The notes beneath the pieces were generated by a model, which saw nothing but the letters and a program-made list of their open reading frames with translations, searched no databases and was not told the DNA's origin. Source: Papilionanthe hookeriana x Papilionanthe teres (lineage: Eukaryota > Streptophyta > Magnoliopsida > Asparagales > Orchidaceae). From it: 64,000 bases of DNA. Location: contig CM040424.1 of assembly GCA_022702705.1 (NCBI GenBank), forward strand, positions 142,729,165 to 142,793,164. Reading direction: 5' to 3'. How positions within the stretch are numbered: position 1 is the stretch's first letter; every line of letters begins with the position of its first letter. Below are positions 9,812 through 22,432 of the stretch, piece after piece. The position numbers and the translations under genes are program-made.

Positions 9812-12800
9812 TTTTTTTTTTTACGGGCCATTGTACACCAGGCCTTAGTCTTCTTTTTTCATCAATTTATTGTCTCTCATTGTCCCAGCATGCCAAAATC
9901 TTCCTTACCTCATGGCAAACATGGAAATTATCACACCTACAATTCTTTATTGCATTGCCTCTTTGTCATCCTAATTATAACGTTGCTTCTTCGTCATCAT
10001 TAATTTCATTGCGATACTACTGATGTTGCATCGCTTTTAAGCACTTCTGCCTTATGTTCTTTCCACCTTTTGGAGCACGTTTTGTTGGAAGATGCCTAAA
10101 CAAGCCAAAACGAGGTAATCATTAATTTGAGGAATTATAGCCAAAATCTTTGATCAATGTTTTGTTGGAGACCTACGAGCCTCAGTCTGTCATACATAGT
10201 TATGCTTCACTTGTGCTTTTGTTTTGATGAATATCATAGCTGTCACAAATTAAATTGATCTTTCAAGGTTTAGTATCCAATTGGCACTTACTTTTCCTAA
10301 TGTTAGTAAGATATATAACATCTACTTCTGTTTTTCTACTTTTCTACCCGTTATACAAAATTGTATTGGTGTTAGTTTGACCATAACCATCGAAGAAATC
10401 TTGATAAAGAACTTTTTTTACTCTTATTATCTGAGCTTATTTTTTCAAATTTACATTTTACTATTATGAACTTATTGAAGATCATTATAGGATTTTTATT
10501 AATGAAGATTAGATCGAGTATCTGATGAGGTTTGGTTAATGGTTATCAGAGTACGACTTGGAGCTGGGGAGAGGCTTTCCATTTTTAAGCTCTGTTATTG
10601 AAAGTTCTAATCTTGTATGGGCAAGCACTAAGTTGGCCTCATTAAGCACTAATCATTTACGCTTCGTTTGGTATCATTTTGTTTGAAAATTTTGGTAAAA
10701 AGTTTTTAAAAAATTATGGTTGAAATTTTTTCTATTTTTATTTGGAAGGCTTGTCGTCCGTTGTTTGTAACTCCTAAGCTGTTTTCACCTGTTTAGTTTT
10801 AGTGTTGTATGTGTTAACTAATGGGCATCAACGAAAGTTGATTGGACCAAGGGGCTGGAGTACAAGTCATTTTGTTGTTGGGTAGAAATTCATCAACCTC
10901 GTTTCATAAGAGGAGACAATGGACTATGGGTGAACCGTATATGCCAGAAAAATTTTTGTCATTTGTTTATTCATGTAGTGCTAATATTGTAATATTAGCC
11001 TATTCCTTGAATTATCTTTTTTATTTTCTTTATGGCTTGTGGCTATGGTTTTATATGATTTCACAATCATTTAATACCTCTTAATAGTCTTCTATACAAC
11101 AGGTTTGTGAAACCTTCACAGACATGCCTAATCATAATCATTGTCGGGAACTACTAGATTATTTTTGTTGAGAATATCCAAGCCTTGGCGATGAATTTGC
11201 AGTCATGAAAGGGAAAATTTTTCAATCTTTGGGAATTCTCTTTCCTTATAGTGCAGATTGGACTAGATTCCTGTAATAAAAATTGGATGTCTTCTAATTT
11301 TGGTATAGGAGGCTGATGAGAAGTCTTATACTTTTAAAGACCTATGGAATTTATGACATAATTTTGGTTTTAACAAACGTTTTGGGATGCTGACAGGGTT
11401 AACAAGGCAGGCAGGGTAGCAGGCGTACTGGAAAACTTTGCAGAAGGGGAGAAATATGCTGAACATGGCCTTAGAAAATTTGTGCGTGGAAAATCTCCAG
11501 AAATTATGCCAAACCTAAATGGTTTCTTCTCGAATCCTAATAATTAAGGGTTTGTTGGTTGTCGAAAGGATGATTCTGTGTGCTTTTGTGATAAGTTTGC
11601 TTTGGTTTGTGATGTCAATATTTGTAATAATGGTCTCACTGTTTGAAACACACTGTATTTTCACTGAAGTACCTATTGAGGCTTGCTTGTTTGAGAGTTT
11701 GAAAGACTTAAATTGGCCTGTATTTTTGTTTTGAGTCGCACGCATGCCTGTTTTGTGCTGAGTTTGGAACTCAAAACCTTGTGGTTAGAGACAGCTCTAA
11801 TCTATTTAGGTTCAATGAGATACATTTTTGTTGGTTTATTCTATCCTAGTTCTGAGAATGGGCTTTGTTTGCTCCTTAAAATGAGAGGAAGTTTCACAGA
11901 TTTTGATGCTTCTTAACATTATGTATAACTACGGGTATGCTTAATATGTTGCATTTACTTTTTCATTCTTTCTAGCCCCGGTTTGAGAGAATTGAAAGAG
12001 AAATTGGTGTGTGTTTTTTTAATTGTTTTTTTCTTAAACACTAAAAACAAATACAAACTGTTTTTAATGTTTTTAATACATTTTTCCTGATACCAACCCC
12101 TGACCAACCTTGATCATGATAACATTCCTTCGGCTAACCTAAGTTTCTTGCCTTTCTTTCCATCTGCCCTCCTTTGTGAAAGGTAGATGCACACCGAATC
12201 TGACGCCAACGCTGGTTGACTGTTTCTTCCTTCAAGCACAACTCAACTGAGTTTTATAGCCATATAATTTCATTTGATCTGAACTTCCCTTCAACCTCAA
12301 AGTCAGTTATCGTGAGTGATCCTCTTTTATATCCTATTTACTTGGAATGTAAATAGCCAAAGATTAAATTTTTATTTGACCTATCTAATTTAGGGGTTTG
12401 ATTATGTTTTGATAGATTAAGAATGTGTGGCTACCATGTGTTTTGTTTCATACAAATGTTTTTATAGAACGGGATTTGATTACTTCTTTTAAAATCTTCC
12501 TTACACGTCCTCTGCCTGCAGTTTTGCCTTCCAGTTTTTGGAAGCACTTTTCCTCCTTTTCCTTGCTTTGTTTTTGCAACAGAATTCCTTCGATGGGTTA
12601 ACACATGGAATTTTTGAGATTTTGAATCGACCAACCTTTAATATAATACATATTTTCTTCATCACTTCCCAAATGCGTCTATTTTGAAGCTTTTCCTTTT
12701 GATCAAGACCATCTGGAAATGGTGGTGGCATATCCTTCTCCATGTGCTGTCGAAGATCAGTTTACCTGTATCAGTAATTGGATTTCTCCGGTTAGGCTTA

Positions 12801-12957
12801 CCCCTCTATATTTGTTTCTTTTCTGTCACTTGTTGGCCCTTTTTTGTTAATATTTATTTGTGATGATCTTACTTTAAAATTAAGACGTATTATAAAGATT
12901 TGCCATAATCAATTTGGACTTGTCGGGTAAGTCTATTATGGGTGTTATACATTTATT
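9812..12957. other. No recognisable gene
   Basis: Mostly AT-rich unique-looking DNA with short open frames of no known family. Sequences gtttggtatca (about 10670) and tgataccaacc (about 12089) are inverted relative to each other and could be ends of a DNA transposon, but the match is only about 10 bp. Confidence 0.35.
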
Positions 12958-14047
12958 GATAGGTTTGACGGAGAAGTACAAGGAGAAGGAGGATCTGCAT
13001 ATGACTTTTATTGATTTAGAAAAACTTACGATAAGGTTCCAAGAGAAATCCTTTGGAGAGTTCTAGAGAAGAAATGTATTGATATGACTTATATTTAAGT
13101 CATTAAAGATATGTATACTAGAACTGTTACTTGTGTTCGAATAAGAGGATTGACCCAATATTTTCTTATATCTGTTGGATTACATCAGGGATCAACTTTA
13201 AGCTCGTGTCTTTTTGCTTTAGTTATGGATGCTCTTACTGAACACTTGCATGAGGATATACATTGGTGTATGTTTTTCGCTGATGATATTCTTCTTGTGG
13301 AGAAGACTAAAGAAAGAGTTAATGAAAAAATTGAGTTATGGAGGTCTACATTGGAGACTAAAAGCTTTCGTTTGAGTAGAACTAAAATCGAATACATGGA
13401 ATGTAGTTTTAATAGTAGTAGCTCTAGGAACATAGCTGTAAATATAAGTGATCAAATCATTAAAAGGTTCAGATATCTCGGGTCTACTGTGCAAGGTGAT
13501 GGTGATATAGATGGGGATTTTATTAGTTGAATTCAGTTGGTTGCTTGAAGTGAAGGAATGTATCGACCTATTTTGTGATAGAAAAGTATCACCTAAACTG
13601 AAAGGAAAATTTTATAAGATTGTGGTGAGACTTGTAATGCTCTAAGGCATAGAATGTTGAACTTTAAAAGAGAGCATAAAACAAAGTTAAGCGTTGACAA
13701 GATGACAATGCTTAGGTGGATGAGTGGCTTGACACTTAGAGACAAAATGCAAAATGAATATATCCGTGATAGAGTTGTTGTAGCTACAGCGGCGAATAAA
13801 ATTCGAGTCCTCTTAGATGACTTGGTCACATTAAATGTCGACCATCTGATGATTCGGTTAGGAGAGTAGATGTTTTAGATTCAACTTATGTTAAGAAAGA
13901 CAGAGGCAGACCTCGAAAGACTTCGACAAATTGTATAAAAATGATCTTAATTTATTAGAATTAAATGAGATTATGACACTCAATAGAACGCAATGGAGAA
14001 AAAGGATTCATGTAGCCAACCCCACTTAGTGGGATAAAGGCTTGATG
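12958..14047 (+). mobile_element. RTE-type LINE fragment (copy 2), reverse transcriptase
   Basis: Non-LTR retrotransposon reverse transcriptase, 5'-truncated. In order: LTEKYKEKEDLHMTFIDLEK, a segment like YDKVPREILWRVLE, MYTRTVTCVRIRG, GLHQGSTLSS, FALVMDALTEHLHED, the intact active-site motif FFADDILLV (about 13277-13303), ELWRSTLETKSFRLSRTK, YLGSTVQGDGDIDGD, then after frame breaks MLRWMSGLTLRDKM. The 3' tail (14000-14047) includes accccacttagtgggat, a common 3' segment of plant RTE elements, directly before the trinucleotide tail. At least three stops or frameshifts make it inactive. Confidence 0.85.
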
Positions 14048-14067
14048 TGTTAATTATTTATTTATTA

Positions 14068-14139
<72 letters not shown>

Positions 14140-14163
14140 ATTACTATTATTATTATTATTTTT
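14048..14163 (+). repeat. (ATT)n(GTT)n(ATT)n microsatellite, LINE tail
   Basis: About 15 ATT units, then about 9 GTT units, then further ATT units, starting right after the RTE 3' end. RTE LINEs typically end in short tandem repeats rather than poly(A), so this is probably the element's own tail, expanded and partly mutated. Confidence 0.85.
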
Positions 14164-14681
14164 CAGCTTATTAGATGTTACAGCTCATGGAAGGATGATG
14201 TTTTGATGACTCTTATTTTCTTGATTTTGATTTTTTTTTATAAAAATGAATTTACAGGATTTAATTGGATAGTCTATGTGTTTATGTTGTCTTTGAAAGC
14301 AAAATATTGGAAATGTGCCTAAAAATATTCAAACGAGACATTTCAATTTTTCTTAATTATTATTAATTTTCTAGTGATAGTCGATGTCATTCTCATCATG
14401 CAGTGACATACAATTTGATACTTGTTGATTTTGATTTTTGGGTTGCTTAAGGCTTCAGCATTTTAATGTCACTTAATCTACCCATTATCAGTCTAGTCTG
14501 CTGATTAGTATTCAATCATTTTGCTTCTTTTAAAACTAATGACCCGATTTTAGCAAGATTTTTTTTTTGATAATTACAAACAGATCACTCGAAACATTGA
14601 TATCTACAAATTAACCACCCAGGTGATATTTTTGAACTACCGTACCGTTCTATTTACATGTGCCACGGTAAAACTATGATA

Positions 14682-16990
14682 TTTTTTTTTTTGGAAATCC
14701 AGAGGGAATTTTATTAAAACAAAAAAAGATATAAAGAGTGGAGAAAACTCACCAAACACAAAATACAACTCAATCAAAAGAAAATCTAAAGAAAGCTTAT
14801 CCAAATGGTACGGCTCATGCCACCATAGAAAACAACAAAATGAAGAAAAGACAACACGAGTCGCTGAGAAGGTCCACAAAAGATCACCACACTAAGCAAG
14901 ATGCAACTCAGAGAAGGAACCTGCAATCCAGCAAAAAGGAGGCAAAACAATCCAGCACGAGCTAAAAAAAGAGTAATTATAGCCAAGATAAATGAGAAAT
15001 AAAGAACTAATAAGGACCTCACAAGGAGATGTGTAAGTAGCAAGCAAAAAACAAACAAATATGAACCAAACCTGATAAGAAGATAATAGACTATAGGGAA
15101 GAGAAAATCTCAGCAGCAAGGGTCAAAGAAACTAAAAACCTTCCAATGTCTTATATGAACTTCTAATCTATAGAATCCAAAGGATGGGGCAAAATTATTG
15201 AAAACCTGCTTAATAAAAGCCAAACAAATAGCAAAGAAGAGAAGGTACCAACAACCAAGTAATAAATACCGAAATCAATAATCACAAAATTATGGCCAAG
15301 AGAAAAGCTGATCCAAAGGTATTCTTGCGTAGCAGTTTGCTAAATGATCCGACACAATACTAACCCAATAACTCCACCAACCAGTGGAAGGGAAATTTGA
15401 GAAATAAAGATTTACGATCACAAGTAGAGATGATAATCGACACCCCTTTAAGTAAAACTACCTGCTGAAAGAAAACGTGAATATGATATAACTCCAGCTA
15501 GCAATAAAGAGACATCTATCAGACACATGAATAAAGTCAATAGAAAGCACTAAAGCAAGTCACAAAGCTAGAATAACAAAGAAAGAAATGACAACACATA
15601 AAATAAAATAGTATAAACGAAGCATAAGGAAAATCCAGATCATGTCAACATATAAGCCAGAGTAAAAGCAGCAAAAGAACTGACTTTGTAATATCAATAC
15701 CAATAAAGCAGTGCACCAAAATAACTCAGGAGCACCATGTTCAAAAAGTGAGTCGTTACACTATACCAAAAATTTACGAGAGAAGAAAAATGTTGCAATT
15801 ATTATTAAATAAATCTTAATGATAATATGTAAAAGTGAGATCACTATCCCAACCCACAAGATACCCAGCATAAAGTACCCAAAAACATTAAAAAATAAGT
15901 GGACAATTAGTAATAATATAAGCTGTAGGGAATTTATGTCCTGAACATGGTTGTAGAAGTTCAAATTAAGAGGCAGACATTCTTGATTATACCATCTAAT
16001 AACCAATATCAAACTCACAATAAATTTAGTAACAAAGAGGAGATAAATTAATGCACCCATATAACAAACCCAACTCAACATTTTTAAGTACTAAGGTAAG
16101 GCAAACCATCTTTATCCAAGAAGATTAAGCCTTTAATTTCTCCTTGAAGTTCATTACACTGGAACAAACATTATAATCCAATAAAGCACCTGTTTTGCCC
16201 AATAAATTGGCACAGACATTCCCTTCACAAAAAAATGTGTAATTTTATTATTTACCTTGTGGAGAAGAAGATGAATGTCATAAAGGAGGTAAAAAATTTT
16301 GAAGTTAGAACTCACCTCAATTTGAAAAGAGTTAATCGGATTTATAGCCAGTTTGGCATTATGTTTCAACCAAAATTTTCTGAATCCCATAGAAATAGAC
16401 AGCTCAAGGCTAAATTTGAGGGCATTTAATTCAACAAAAATGCAAAAATCATCCCTGCAACAGCATTAATAACATTTCCCCAATGGCCACAAAGTGAATT
16501 ACCAAAACCACTAGATGATTTGTTAAGAGAACCATCTGTATAAGATTCAATCCAATCACTAGAAGTTTTGATCCCTTAAATAATTGAAAATAAGGGATCA
16601 TGATTAGTTGAGGTTACAAACCCCAAAAACTTAGCCACATGCTTGCAACATTTAAAGAACATAATAGAAATAATATTGACATTAATAAGAAACTAAATTC
16701 TATTGTTGATAAGGGGAATAGCCGCCTAACAATTCATTTTGATGTTATTATGTCTTGATTGGTTCAAAGTTGTCCAAATAAACCAGATAATAAGTGACAT
16801 AAAAATAATAACAATATGTTTTTTTAGAAATGATACAATAGAAAGAGATCCATTTTTGAATTAAAATTGGCAGAGAAATCTAATTTTCAAAAAGATTAGT
16901 TTTTGAGAATATTAACCATCCAATACCATAAGTTTGCCGCACGACCCATTAGCAAATAGATGATTAATCTCTTCCATATTAAAGAAGTAT
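14682..16990 (-). mobile_element. L1-type LINE, 5'-truncated, RNase H end of ORF2 plus long 3' region and poly(A)
   Basis: Read on the minus strand the element ends with AATAAAATTCC and a short A tract (T run at 14682-14692), the usual plant L1 3' end. At 16154-16580 the minus strand encodes an RNase H-like domain: WIESYTDGSL (Asp near 16534-16536), then ALKFSLELSISMGFRKFWL, AINPINS and ITHFFVKGMSVPIYWAKQ. These follow the order of the plant L1 RNase H domain, with several conserved residues altered. The roughly 1.4 kb between that domain and the tail has no coding signal. The left limit of the reverse-transcribed copy near 16990 is approximate. Confidence 0.75.
16154..16580 (-). pseudogene. 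LINE ORF2 RNase H domain relic
   Basis: RNase H removes RNA from RNA/DNA hybrids during reverse transcription. The TDGS motif holding the first catalytic Asp is present. The later pattern with a central Glu and a second Asp is degraded (KHNAKL where ESDSKL-like sequence is usual). One stop splits the domain near 16426. Confidence 0.7.
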
Positions 16991-17319
16991 TTATATAAAA
17001 AAAACCCTTAAATATTTTTTATTTTAGAACCGAGTTAGTGGTAGAAATTGTATTGCCCCTGAAAAAAAGTAGGTATTCAACAGTGTGTTTGTTTAGTCTA
17101 AATAAATCCTATGGAACTAGCTTAATTTGAAGAATGAAAAATATGGGCTAGTGTTGAAATTTGATAAAAATATTAAATTTCAACAACAGCTATTCAGAAT
17201 TTGATAAAAAAAAATATGGGTTGGTTGCCATTAATTTTGATATTTGAGTGAGAATTTGAAAAAGGAATGAAATCTGGTTTATTGTAAATAATAGCAAATC
17301 TTGGTTGGTCTCTATATTG
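16991..17319. other. No recognisable gene
   Basis: AT-rich, with a repeated phrase aaatttgataaaaa (near 17155 and 17196). Nothing else is supported. Confidence 0.35.
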
Positions 17320-17530
17320 AGGCTTTTGCATGCATAACTCCTATGTATTTATATGTCTAGCACATACCTTATCTTTTATATTTATACCAACCAAATTTTT
17401 CGCATCACATCAAAATAACATTATTTTAACTTTCAAAATATGAAATGCACATTTTCATGTGTATATGTAAAAATTGAAGTTTGTCACACATAAATTTTTT
17501 GGAATCAAGTGATATGAATGTAAATATTCC
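17320..17530. mobile_element. MITE-like repeat, copy 2
   Basis: Shares with the copy at 9634-9811 the ordered blocks ctatgtattta, a Lys/Phe-neutral AT interior with aaatgcacattttcatg and gtaaaaattgaagttt, and a right end gaatgtaaatattcc. Divergence is substantial and the ends are approximate. Confidence 0.45.
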
Positions 17531-18909
17531 TTATTTATTTTGTGATTTTACATTGAAGCAATAACCTGAAAATTAATGTATCTTTGGTATTTTATTTTGC
17601 CTTGGCAAAATTCTAACTTCCATTTAGGGTTTCTGTATTTATTGTAGAAGAAATTTGTTGATGCAAGCTCTAAGATGCTCTTTGTGAGCTTATTTTTTTA
17701 TTTTTTTTTTCTCGATAGTTATATATGCAACACTCAAAAATATTATTATTTACAAAACTAACACTGACAAGAATTTGAACCACCAAATTGATGCATTTAC
17801 ATGTCACGATTGTATCATTGAGAATATGATAAAATTGAGGAAGTGAAAGTGATGGAAGTCTGTCCAATCAATATGCCTTGTCTGTCCATTGGAGATAGAG
17901 GTATGGGTCAACGAAGAGCTTAAGAGGTCTTCAAATATGACAATCATGACCCCCTTTTAAGAATTTGCGTAGCCAAGCATTCTTGAGTTCATAGGGCATA
18001 ATCGTGTAGCAATAAACTCTTTTAAAGACAGTGAATTCCTCATCTCATCTTCTGGTGTCATGTGGATTTGTTGGTTGTAGCTTATAAAATTACAATTTGG
18101 GTTTATTTCACAGTGAGAAGTTAAAAAATTGATGAAAGAGGGTGTTATACTTGTGAAGACAAATGTTTCGGGTATTATGCATGCAATCACCCTTTTTTGC
18201 TTTGAATATTTGCATTGTGATAATGTTTTCTGATTCTAACAACAAATTCTGTTCATCAAATTTGGATCTTCTGCGCAGAAAATGCTCTTTTTATTTTTAA
18301 TAAACCTGTTTAATCACCTGCTATTAAGTCTTGAAAGTGAAGAGTATAAAAAAGGTGTTTTGTTGGCCGTTATGATTGTTGGTTGCAAGCTACGTAGAAT
18401 AGCAAATAATAATTATAAGAAACTTTGGTTACCAAAATGTTTGAAAATATTAACATTTATTCCTTTGCTTCTATATAATATTGTTTGCATAAAACTTTAT
18501 TTTTGTGTTTCCATATTTGATTGTTGCATCTCATATTGTGTGAAAATCAATAACACTTTTAGCTTTTGTTCAGTTATCTTGCCCATCTATAATGTATATT
18601 CATATCAGTAAAGTTTAGACTTTATTTGATCAATATTGGTGTTGAAATTTGATATTTTTGTTACTTATTGCAAATGAGTGTTTAAGAATACTTAATGATT
18701 TTAGCATTTATTGGAGATATTCTAACATTTATTTAAGAAAATATCACATCATTTTAGGATTTTAAGATTTTTTAGGACAAAGTGTCATTTAAAATTAAAG
18801 ATAATTGTTCGTTCATCGTTTAAAAATTATTCCTTCTACCTACGAATAAATATTATAAAAAATATTATTCTTTTTAATTTTTTTAATTAATTTATTTGAA
18901 TTATAATTA
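17531..18909. other. No recognisable gene
   Basis: AT-rich. The 109-codon open frame at 18282-18611 is Leu/Ile/Phe/Cys-rich with no motif I recognise and is probably chance. Confidence 0.35.
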
Positions 18910-19144
18910 TTTACTCATAAGTTTTTTTTTCAAAAGATTGGTTGATGGGTGGAATTGCTAACCAACTCTTTTGGCTCGCAATCCATATAGGTTTGGGATT
19001 GGGCCCCATGAGCCAACTAATTCGAGTAGCAACTCTATATAACGGACAACTCACCAGAAGGGGATTCAAAACCCCAATTTGAGGGGATTTACACTGACGA
19101 GTAGATGCTCTACCAACAGACCGAAATGCGGCTTTTTACTCAAG
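18910..19144 (-). mobile_element. tRNA-derived SINE with target-site duplication
   Basis: On the minus strand the element begins near 19134 with a tRNA-like head: an A-box-like segment ggtctgttggtagagcatc (19104-19122) and a B-box-like segment ggttttgaatcccc (19060-19073). A roughly 130 bp body follows, then an A tract (T run 18922-18930). It is about 212 bp long. Flanking direct repeats tttactcataag (18910-18921) and tttactcaag (19135-19144) fit a LINE-made target-site duplication with a 2 bp difference. Box spacing of about 30 bp suits an internal RNA polymerase III promoter. It is not a functional tRNA: no acceptor pairing is seen. Confidence 0.75.
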
Positions 19145-19570
19145 TTTTATGAATATGATTGAATTGGTATAATTGATAGAATGCATGTGATCGTACAGAG
19201 ATAGGAATGAGCAATTTTTTTTTTATTGATAAAAAAAAGAATCAATAAAAAATGTGTGAATTTGATATGAGGTAAACATATGCACTATAAAGTAGGAAGA
19301 GAACAAATGATATTAAAATATTTTTAAAATGTGCAGTAAATTCTCAAATATATATATATTTTGCCACCAGAATAAATTATTGAATAAGGCTAAAATATAT
19401 AAATTATAATGTGTATTTCACTTTTCATAAATTAATGTTGGTGATAATTTTAATGTGTGATAAAAATTGAGTTGTTTATGTGAGTAAATATACAAAAGTT
19501 GCATATGATAATATGGAAAAATTCCAAAAAATGTGTGTAAATCCTCCTTATATTTATTTTAGTAACTTAA
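19145..19570. other. No recognisable gene
   Basis: AT-rich spacer between the SINE and the Harbinger element, with a short TA run near 19352. Confidence 0.35.
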
Positions 19571-19964
19571 AGTCCGTTTGGTTCGGCTTTTTTACCGCAG
19601 CGAGGTGGCCCGCAGCTGCTTCGTCGTGTTTTTTGCAGTTTGTGTCAACCCCGCGGTCCCGCTTTCGCCCTGAAAATATTACCCCTTACCCCTCGTGGCC
19701 CAGCTGATCCCATCCCTTCTTCCCTAATTTCTTCCCCGCTGCTACACACGTGACTTTCCTTCGTCTTTCTCCTTTTGTGGTTCCGCGTTCAACCGATCTC
19801 AGGTACGACGAGCCATTTTCTTCCTCTATTGCTGATCTGAGGAAGCGTAGCATTTTTTCAGCTCTGATGATTACTCCTCATCTCCTTCCTGTTTCTGTCA
19901 TCTTTATTTCTTCCTTCTAATCTGTGGTGGATATGTACATTCACTAAAGAATCAGTGGGTTTTT

Positions 19965-20165
19965 GCTCTGCTTGCTTCACTTCGGTTTTGCCCTGGCCAG
20001 CTAACTACAAGATGGCCAAGAAATTCTCTTTTTTTTTGCCTTTTTTACAGTCTTTTTTAGTGAGATTATGCTCTGGTTGCTTCATTGAGGTTTTGCTCTG
20101 GATGCCTCACTGCGATTTTGCTCTGACCGGTTAGCGTCAATGGGGTTTTGCTCTGGTTGCTTCAA
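19965..20165. repeat. Short degenerate tandem repeat, about 28 bp units
   Basis: Units of the form ggttttgctctggttgctt or gattttgctctgaccgg recur about five times inside the Harbinger 5' region. No coding role is evident. Confidence 0.6.
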
Positions 20166-21159
20166 TGCAGATTTTATTTTTCTGGAATTTTGCAAACGGC
20201 TTATTTTGAGATGAACTTGGTATTCCCCATCCAAGTTCCCGAATTTAGACCTCATATATGCTTGTGTTCAGAGTTACATTACATAGTTTTGTGCTTGCGA
20301 TGGACCTGGCCCTCTCTGGCTTTCTCTTTTCTTTTTACCAGCAAATATTATGTATAAACCTGTCTAATCTTTCATAGAGAAATTATACGGCAATTTCAAC
20401 TTCTTAAAAGTGAAATAGACATTTCCATACTTCAATTGGTGGCTGATAAAATCGTAGGAATGAAGTGGGATGCATGTACTTACATACAGATTGTTTGCTA
20501 CATATGTTTGCACTTTTATATTGCTTCATTTCCTATTGAAGTTGCATAAAGAATCATACCTTTTAAAACTTACAGGTATAACTAACAGAAAATGATTTTC
20601 TTTAGAGATTTGGGAGTTATGTTTCTTTTAAGCATCTAAGAAATTTGTAAGTTTAGTATGTGATATGAATTGTAGCATTACATTTCTTGATAAAATGGTT
20701 TATTTTAGTGAACTTATCATTAATCCTTGATGTTTAGGATTAAAATATTATGGTGTTGGTTGAAAAAGATTGAGAACGTTTGATGGTATTATTGGTAAGT
20801 TTAAGAAGAGGATTATGCATTGGGATGATCCTCTTGTATCTTATGGTGGCCAAGTGACTTAAGAGTATTCTTACTTATGCTCCTAACTATACATTATTCT
20901 TTATGAAGATGCTAATTGTATAAGGAGAAGAAATTTGCCTTCACTATTTATTTTCATTTGTAGAAGAAGAAATTTTCCTCTTCTCTCTTAACTTCAGATG
21001 CTATCTTCTTACACCATCCTACTCTTCTTAAAGAGAATGGATTTTGAAGAATTTTACTTGTTTGACAAAAATATCCTATAATAAGCTATTATATACTTGC
21101 AGATATTTATTCAAGACAATAGTACCCTACTTTAAGCTTAGAGTTGCAAAATAAAACGT

Positions 21160-21255
21160 GGGCATTTACATAGATGCCACACAATTCTTATGTATTTGTA
21201 TATCTAACACTAATATTTACATTCATAAGACTCAAATCTTTTAACATTAAAGGTG
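21160..21255. mobile_element. MITE-like repeat, copy 3, partial
   Basis: Begins gggcatttacatagatgcc and continues tatgtatttgtatatctaac, matching the left half of the copies at 9634 and 17320. It stops after the left half, so it is truncated, and it lies inside the Harbinger element. A 16 bp tandem duplication (ctgaaaagcttcttt) follows at about 21267-21298. Confidence 0.55.
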
Positions 21256-21589
21256 GCTAATTATACTGAAAAGCTTCTTTGCTGAAAAGCTTCTTTATTG
21301 GGTTATTTTTAATGGACATCTGGCTATTTCTTATGCAGTTTGTTTGATATGTATTTGCTGGTGAAAAATGTTAGGCTAATAATGATTGGGATCTTCTCAA
21401 ACTTGCTGATATTTTCAGTAAATCAGATTCTGTTATGATTTAAAAAAGCTTTATCACTATGGGGCTGGATAGTATTAATGTTAAAGGTTCTTTGGGCCAA
21501 TCTACTTCTAATACTTTTCTTCATTATTTCAATCATTCAAATGGTATTGATCATGAGTGGGCATGTAATTCATTCTCGAAACATTCTCA

Positions 21590-22015
21590 ATCTTTTTTTT
21601 TACATATGCATATTAGTGTTGGATCACATTGCAATGTAGTTTTTTTTACCTATAATTTAAAAGAATATGGTTATTGGTGAAATTCTTTTGCTTCAATGCT
21701 TTATTGTGAGATGTTCCTGTGATCCGTATGGCATGTCCTGCAGTTGCCTATTTGGACTAGTGTTTCATTGCCTTCACCTGCTGCTACTTTTTTGGATTTC
21801 TGTTTTGGCATTCCAATTCCTATTTTGAAATTGTGGAATTATGGATTCCTATGTTTAGGGTACATGTAGCTGTAAAAGATTTCCATGTTAAAACATTCCA
21901 ATGCAGTTTTTTTGGTTCACATTGCAATGCGATTTTTTGTTAGCCATATTTTGAAAGAATATGCTTATTGGTGCTGGTTTGGGGACTTATGTTTAGGGTG
22001 CATGTAGCTCTTAAA
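21590..22015. repeat. Diverged direct duplication, two blocks
   Basis: The segment with cacattgcaatg, attttttt and aaagaatatg..ttattggtg occurs at 21620-21680 and again at 21915-21975. A second block (atgtttagggt.catgtagct) occurs at 21851 and 21989. Non-coding part of the Harbinger element, upstream of its Myb-like ORF. Confidence 0.6.
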
Positions 22016-22432
22016 GATTTTGGTTGATTCATTCGGTTTGCAGCTGGTTGCTGCCGGTTTCTGTGGATGGTTTCCTCTGTAATCTGGAGCTCTCGGGTTA
22101 GCTTCCTTAGGCCAGTTTTCCGGGTTAATTGTGTATGCTTTCGGGTTAGCTTCATTTGCATATGCATTGGAATGCCAATGCATTGTTTTATGTAGTTTGA
22201 GGAGATGGTTTGGGGAGGGATTCATGTATGAATCAAAGCGTTGTATCTTCTTCTTTATTGCTTTAATAAAATTGTTTGGTTCATTTCCCGTGGATGTAGG
22301 TCATCTTGACTAAACTACGTTAAATATTTTGTCTCATTTTTAACATTTAACTACCATTACTGTCCCGTCTGTTATAACTTCTAAATTACACCACTATTAT
22401 TTTCCACTTGTTTGCTTTATCTTAGTGTAAAC

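Noticed and set aside
10664..12100. 1.4 kb DNA transposon with gtttggtatca ends
   Set aside because: The inverted match is only about 10 bp and no transposase or target duplication was seen.
14047..14322. 91-codon plus-strand ORF
   Set aside because: Its Ile and Val runs come from translation of the ATT/GTT microsatellite.
18282..18611. 109-codon plus-strand ORF as a membrane protein gene
   Set aside because: Hydrophobic composition follows from AT-richness; no motif, promoter or homology recognised.
19060..19122. tRNA gene on the minus strand
   Set aside because: Boxes resemble tRNA promoters, but no acceptor stem or full cloverleaf is present, and an A tract and flanking duplication point to a SINE.
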